The position numbers and the translations under genes were made by a program. Shown here piece by piece: positions 61,541 through 64,000 of a stretch of DNA of 64,000 nucleotides (position 1 is its first letter; every line of letters starts with the position of its first letter). The notes under the pieces are model-generated. The model was not told the DNA's origin, searched no databases, and saw nothing but the letters and a program-made list of their open reading frames with translations. The stretch comes from Symbiodinium kawagutii (taxonomy: Eukaryota; Sar; Dinophyceae; Suessiales; Symbiodiniaceae), in contig VSDK01020374.1 of assembly GCA_009767595.1 (NCBI GenBank), positions 568,560-632,559 of the forward strand, in the 5' to 3' direction.

Positions 61541-61672
61541 CTTAAAACTCCTAAACCTTAAAACCCTAAGATCCTAAAACACCTAAACCTTAAAACACCG
61601 AAATGCTGAAAGACCCAAACCCTCAAACCCTGAAAACCTTTAACCCTAGAATTTCAAACCCTAAAACAGCCC
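61541..61672. repeat. Degenerate telomere-like CCCTAAA/CCTTAAAA sequence
   Basis: A run of ACCTTAAAACCCTAAG, ACACCTAAACCTTAAAAC, AAACCCTCAAACCCTG and TTTAACCCTAG words. Resembles decayed CCCTAAA telomeric repeat in an interstitial place. Confidence 0.7.
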
Positions 61673-61691
61673 TCCCCGCTATCATGTATCA

Positions 61692-62003
61692 TATATATCA
61701 TGTCATCATCTACCATTTTTCTTAATCATATATTCTATGTGATTAATTTCATCTCTTGTTATGCATGGGGATCATTTCTATCAGATCATCTTGTATCATT
61801 TTTCCTACCTTTAGATTATATGTGATTTATTCTCATCTCTGGTTACGCATGGGGGGGCTGCGCCCCCCCAACCCCCCGCTATCGTGCATCATTTCTATCA
61901 GATCATCATGTATCATTTTTTCCTACCTATATATTATGTGTGATTTATTATCATCTCTTGTTACGCATGGGGGGGCTGCGCCTGTCCCCCCCCAACCCCC
62001 CCG
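61692..62003. repeat. Three tandem ~117 bp units with GC-palindrome ends
   Basis: Units starting ATCATTTCTATCAGATCATC at 61771 and 61888, preceded by a shorter diverged unit from about 61692. Each contains TACGCATGGGGGGGCTGCGC followed by a C-run, a strong hairpin. Confidence 0.9.
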
Positions 62004-62258
62004 CTTAATCACAACAATCACCAACAGCAACAATCACAACAATCACAACAATCACCAACAGCAACCATCCACGATCACAACAATCACCAACAGTAACCAC
62101 CCACCACCACCACCAACAATGACCAACAACAACAACAACAACAAACGCAATTGCAGCAGGCTTTGCCAATGGAGGGGGTTTTGCTCAACATCAACAACAT
62201 GAACCACCCCCTCCTTAATGGAAGTGTGAAGCACCGACATCTATCAAATAATCTTGGA

Positions 62259-62550
62259 AGTAGGAGTTTGCTTTCCCAAAATGCAGAAAATACCTTGCAA
62301 AGTAGGAGTCTGCTTTCCCAAAATGCAGCAAATACCACGCAAAGTAGGAGTTTGCTTTCCCAAAATGCACCAAATACCGTGCAAAGTAAGGACTTATTTC
62401 CCCAAACGCAGCAAGTACCATGCAAAGCGAGATGCTTACTTATTTCCCCACATGCACCAAATACCATGCAAAACACGAGGCTGACTTCCCAAAATGGAGC
62501 AAATACCGCGCAAAATGACAGGTTCTGGCTCGGAACTGCTGCAAATACCA
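62259..62550. repeat. 42 bp minisatellite, open in several frames
   Basis: About seven units beginning AGTAGGAGTTTGCTTTCC (62259, 62301, 62343, 62385 and onward, more diverged). As 42 is a multiple of three, the plus frame reads a 14-residue repeat, SRSLLSQNAxNTxQ, and the minus frame HFGKANSYFARYxL. Probably not a gene. Confidence 0.9.
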
Positions 62551-62637
62551 GGGAAAGGCTCCAGGAAAGGAAAAAAAAGAAAAATTCCCCAAACTAAAAA
62601 AAATAAATTCCCCAAACAATTTCCAACCCTTTTCGAA

Positions 62638-63597
62638 GTGTCAATTGTAGTGGTTAAATGATGGTTGCGAATGACTAGTTAAAGCTAATGATAACTGATA
62701 GCTACTCGCTAGAGCAATCTTGCGGAAGGAAGCGAAGAGGCATTGGTTCACGCCGGTTTTGCGCATTGGAAATGATGTGCAATTGAATCATTCAATTGTC
62801 CATCGAATGTAGGGTATACCAGTATCAATCTTCACTGCAGTGGGGTTCAAAAGAAGCAGAGAAAAAGCAAAACGTCGCCCATGTGTGTAAAACAGGGGAG
62901 ACACACAGAAATAGATCTGATAAGTTTTGATGGTGCGATGAACAAGCCCAACCATCCCCAACAATCCCCAAAAACTAATCCTGGCTTATGAGCGGTGACA
63001 AAATGTGTTGAATTAAAGATGGATTTGATGGCTACTGGCAAACAGTTGAAGCTGATACTTTGTGGCTGCTTTGGCAACACAAAGGCTGGCATTGCTGCCA
63101 ACCCTGTTTATTGTATATGTATTGTTCGAGTTATCCGAGACGGCAAAAAATCAATCACTACGCACTACGATTTGGATATGCCATTCTTTCACAAGTTTGG
63201 CTCTGAGAGGCATCGCGTCGTTTGTTTCTGAGTCATGTCGCAGAGTTTTTGCATTGATTGCAGAAAAATATTGCATAATATTTGCTCTACTTATCCGAGC
63301 CACTCCTGGCCATTGTTTCACTTGCTAATCTTGGCATCATATGATATTTTCAATCCTGCATCCAGAGGAAACTGATCCATTGTTCCTAGAGTAGGTGGAA
63401 CAAAAAATCCAACCCCAACCCAAGGAAGAAAACAACAACCCTACACCCCAAATCTTATTGTCAAAAGCATGCAACTGAGTTGCTGGCACCTGGGCTTCGG
63501 TTTGGTCGCATCCCAGCGACCAGCCTTTCTCTTGGGATGGGCACCGCACCGAAGTTAGGGTATGTTTGATTGCGGCTCGTGAACCAGCTTTCGCCAG
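62638..63597. other. One weak frame, otherwise no gene
   Basis: The plus frame 62995-63231 (MDLMATGKQLKLILCGCFGN onward) is protein-like over 78 codons but AT-rich and without splice context. The rest shows nothing. Confidence 0.3.
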
Positions 63598-63652
63598 GCG
63601 GACTGCGAGCTGTGCGACATCCCCTTCTCATTGTTTCGACGTCGCCATCATT
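63598..63652 (+). CDS. FYVE zinc-finger exon
   Basis: The acceptor CAGCTTTCGCCAG is followed by ADCELCDIPFSLFRRRHH and one nt, then GA. C-x2-C followed 10 residues later by RRxHH is the start of the FYVE domain, which binds phosphatidylinositol 3-phosphate on endosomal membranes. The likely donor is GA (CATT|GACGCT), phase 1, so the next exon would begin with GC to give the expected Cys (RRHHC). The rest of the domain is not in the window with certainty. Confidence 0.6.
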
Positions 63653-64000
63653 GACGCTTGGCTCGGAGTGTTTTGTTCCTATGAAATCTAAAACAAGCAG
63701 GGTACCAGTACCTGTGGACAGTGCTACAGTATGAGGTACATCCTAGGACCAGCGCTTCTGCCAGTGCAATTGATCGGTTTTAGCATCAGGTCTTTTGATG
63801 TTGGCCAGCGATGTGCCAGAGCGTGCAGTACAGACCCATACAGACTCCAAATCAGATACTGCCTAGAGAAACCATCCTCAGATGAAAGCGTCATATGTTT
63901 TGTTGACAGGGAAATCATTGAAATCACGCAATTTGAGATGCACCACAACTAATCCATGTGAAGTACACCATACACATCAGCAGGTCGGTACTGTGGACGG
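63653..64000. other. Intron and possible next FYVE exon
   Basis: At about 63806-63850 the plus frame reads RCARACSTDPYRLQ after TGATGTTGGCCAG. It could be the C-terminal cysteine cluster of the FYVE domain, but the cysteine spacing is not right, so I leave it open. Confidence 0.25.

Larger units (their letters stand above)
61286..62637. mobile_element. Compound element with ~70 bp terminal inverted repeats
   Basis: The left arm (61286-61355: TTTTCGAAGGGAGGG, then AGGGAATTTATTTTTTTTAG and TTTAGGGAATTTTTCTTT) matches the right arm (62564-62637) in inverse orientation, with a few mismatches and small indels. Between them lie, in order: a CTTTTCTGC minisatellite, telomere-like CCCTAAA-type words, three ~117 bp tandem units with GC palindromes, a CAACAATCAC tract, and a 42 bp minisatellite. 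No transposase frame, so non-autonomous or a fold-back structure. Confidence 0.75.

Noticed and set aside
1-64000. tRNA, rRNA, CRISPR arrays, bacterial promoters or ribosome-binding sites
   Set aside because: No cloverleaf with conserved arms, no rRNA-like sequence and no regularly spaced repeat-spacer arrays were recognised. Gene structure is eukaryotic.

Overview
The window looks like nuclear DNA of a dinoflagellate, probably close to Symbiodiniaceae. Three things point there. Coding sequence comes as tiny GC-rich exons (about 45-185 nt) scattered through AT-rich introns of 0.3-13 kb. Introns end in AG, usually followed by G, but many start with GC or GA instead of GT. Every exon I can defend lies on the plus strand, as expected of unidirectional gene arrays. 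I see no rRNA, tRNA, CRISPR array or bacterial operon. Exons were found by eye, by joining conserved motifs across phase-compatible splice sites, so short non-conserved exons are certainly missed.

Layout. 0-7.4 kb: mostly repeats with a few weak exon candidates. 7.4-12.4 kb: exons of an unrecognised gene. 12.77-32.02 kb: the best-resolved part. A small HAD-superfamily gene starts with ATG at 12767 and ends with TAG at 32017-32019. Between its fifth and sixth recognised exons lies a 13.1 kb gap that holds a whole second gene on the same strand. This is a C5 cytosine DNA methyltransferase running from ATG 17741 to TAA 29735-29737, in 15 exons that carry motifs I, II, IV, VI, VIII, the TRD edge, IX and X. 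32.6-34.7 kb: a cysteine-pair exon, a helical exon and a Lys/Glu-rich exon. 35-41.7 kb: isolated exon candidates. 42.0-43.0 kb: two exons of a small membrane protein. 44-58.8 kb: several unrecognised genes, the clearest at 46.3-47.8, 49.3-49.9 and 55.9-58.0 kb. 60.4-61.1 kb: the end of a gene. 61.29-62.64 kb: a compound element bounded by ~70 bp inverted repeats and filled with satellites. 63.6 kb: a FYVE zinc-finger exon cut off by the window end.

The space between exons is full of three families of ~80-135 bp inverted-repeat elements. Family 1 has CTGGTTGGTGGTTT ends, which double as GT and AG splice signals; three copies have matching 4 bp flanks. Family 2 has TGGTGGTTTCTCAAAATAGG ends. 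Family 3 has ATATGGCTGTGGGTCAA ends. Many copies sit next to exons, so they look like introner or MITE elements. The rest is microsatellite, ATGGTT/AACCAT simple sequence and one 54-base assembly gap (20534-20587).

How the genes work together: nothing in the sequence ties the HAD protein functionally to the methyltransferase. Their link is positional, a gene within a gene. The methyltransferase would deposit 5-methylcytosine; the HAD protein resembles nucleic-acid-repair-associated HAD domains, but its substrate is unknown.
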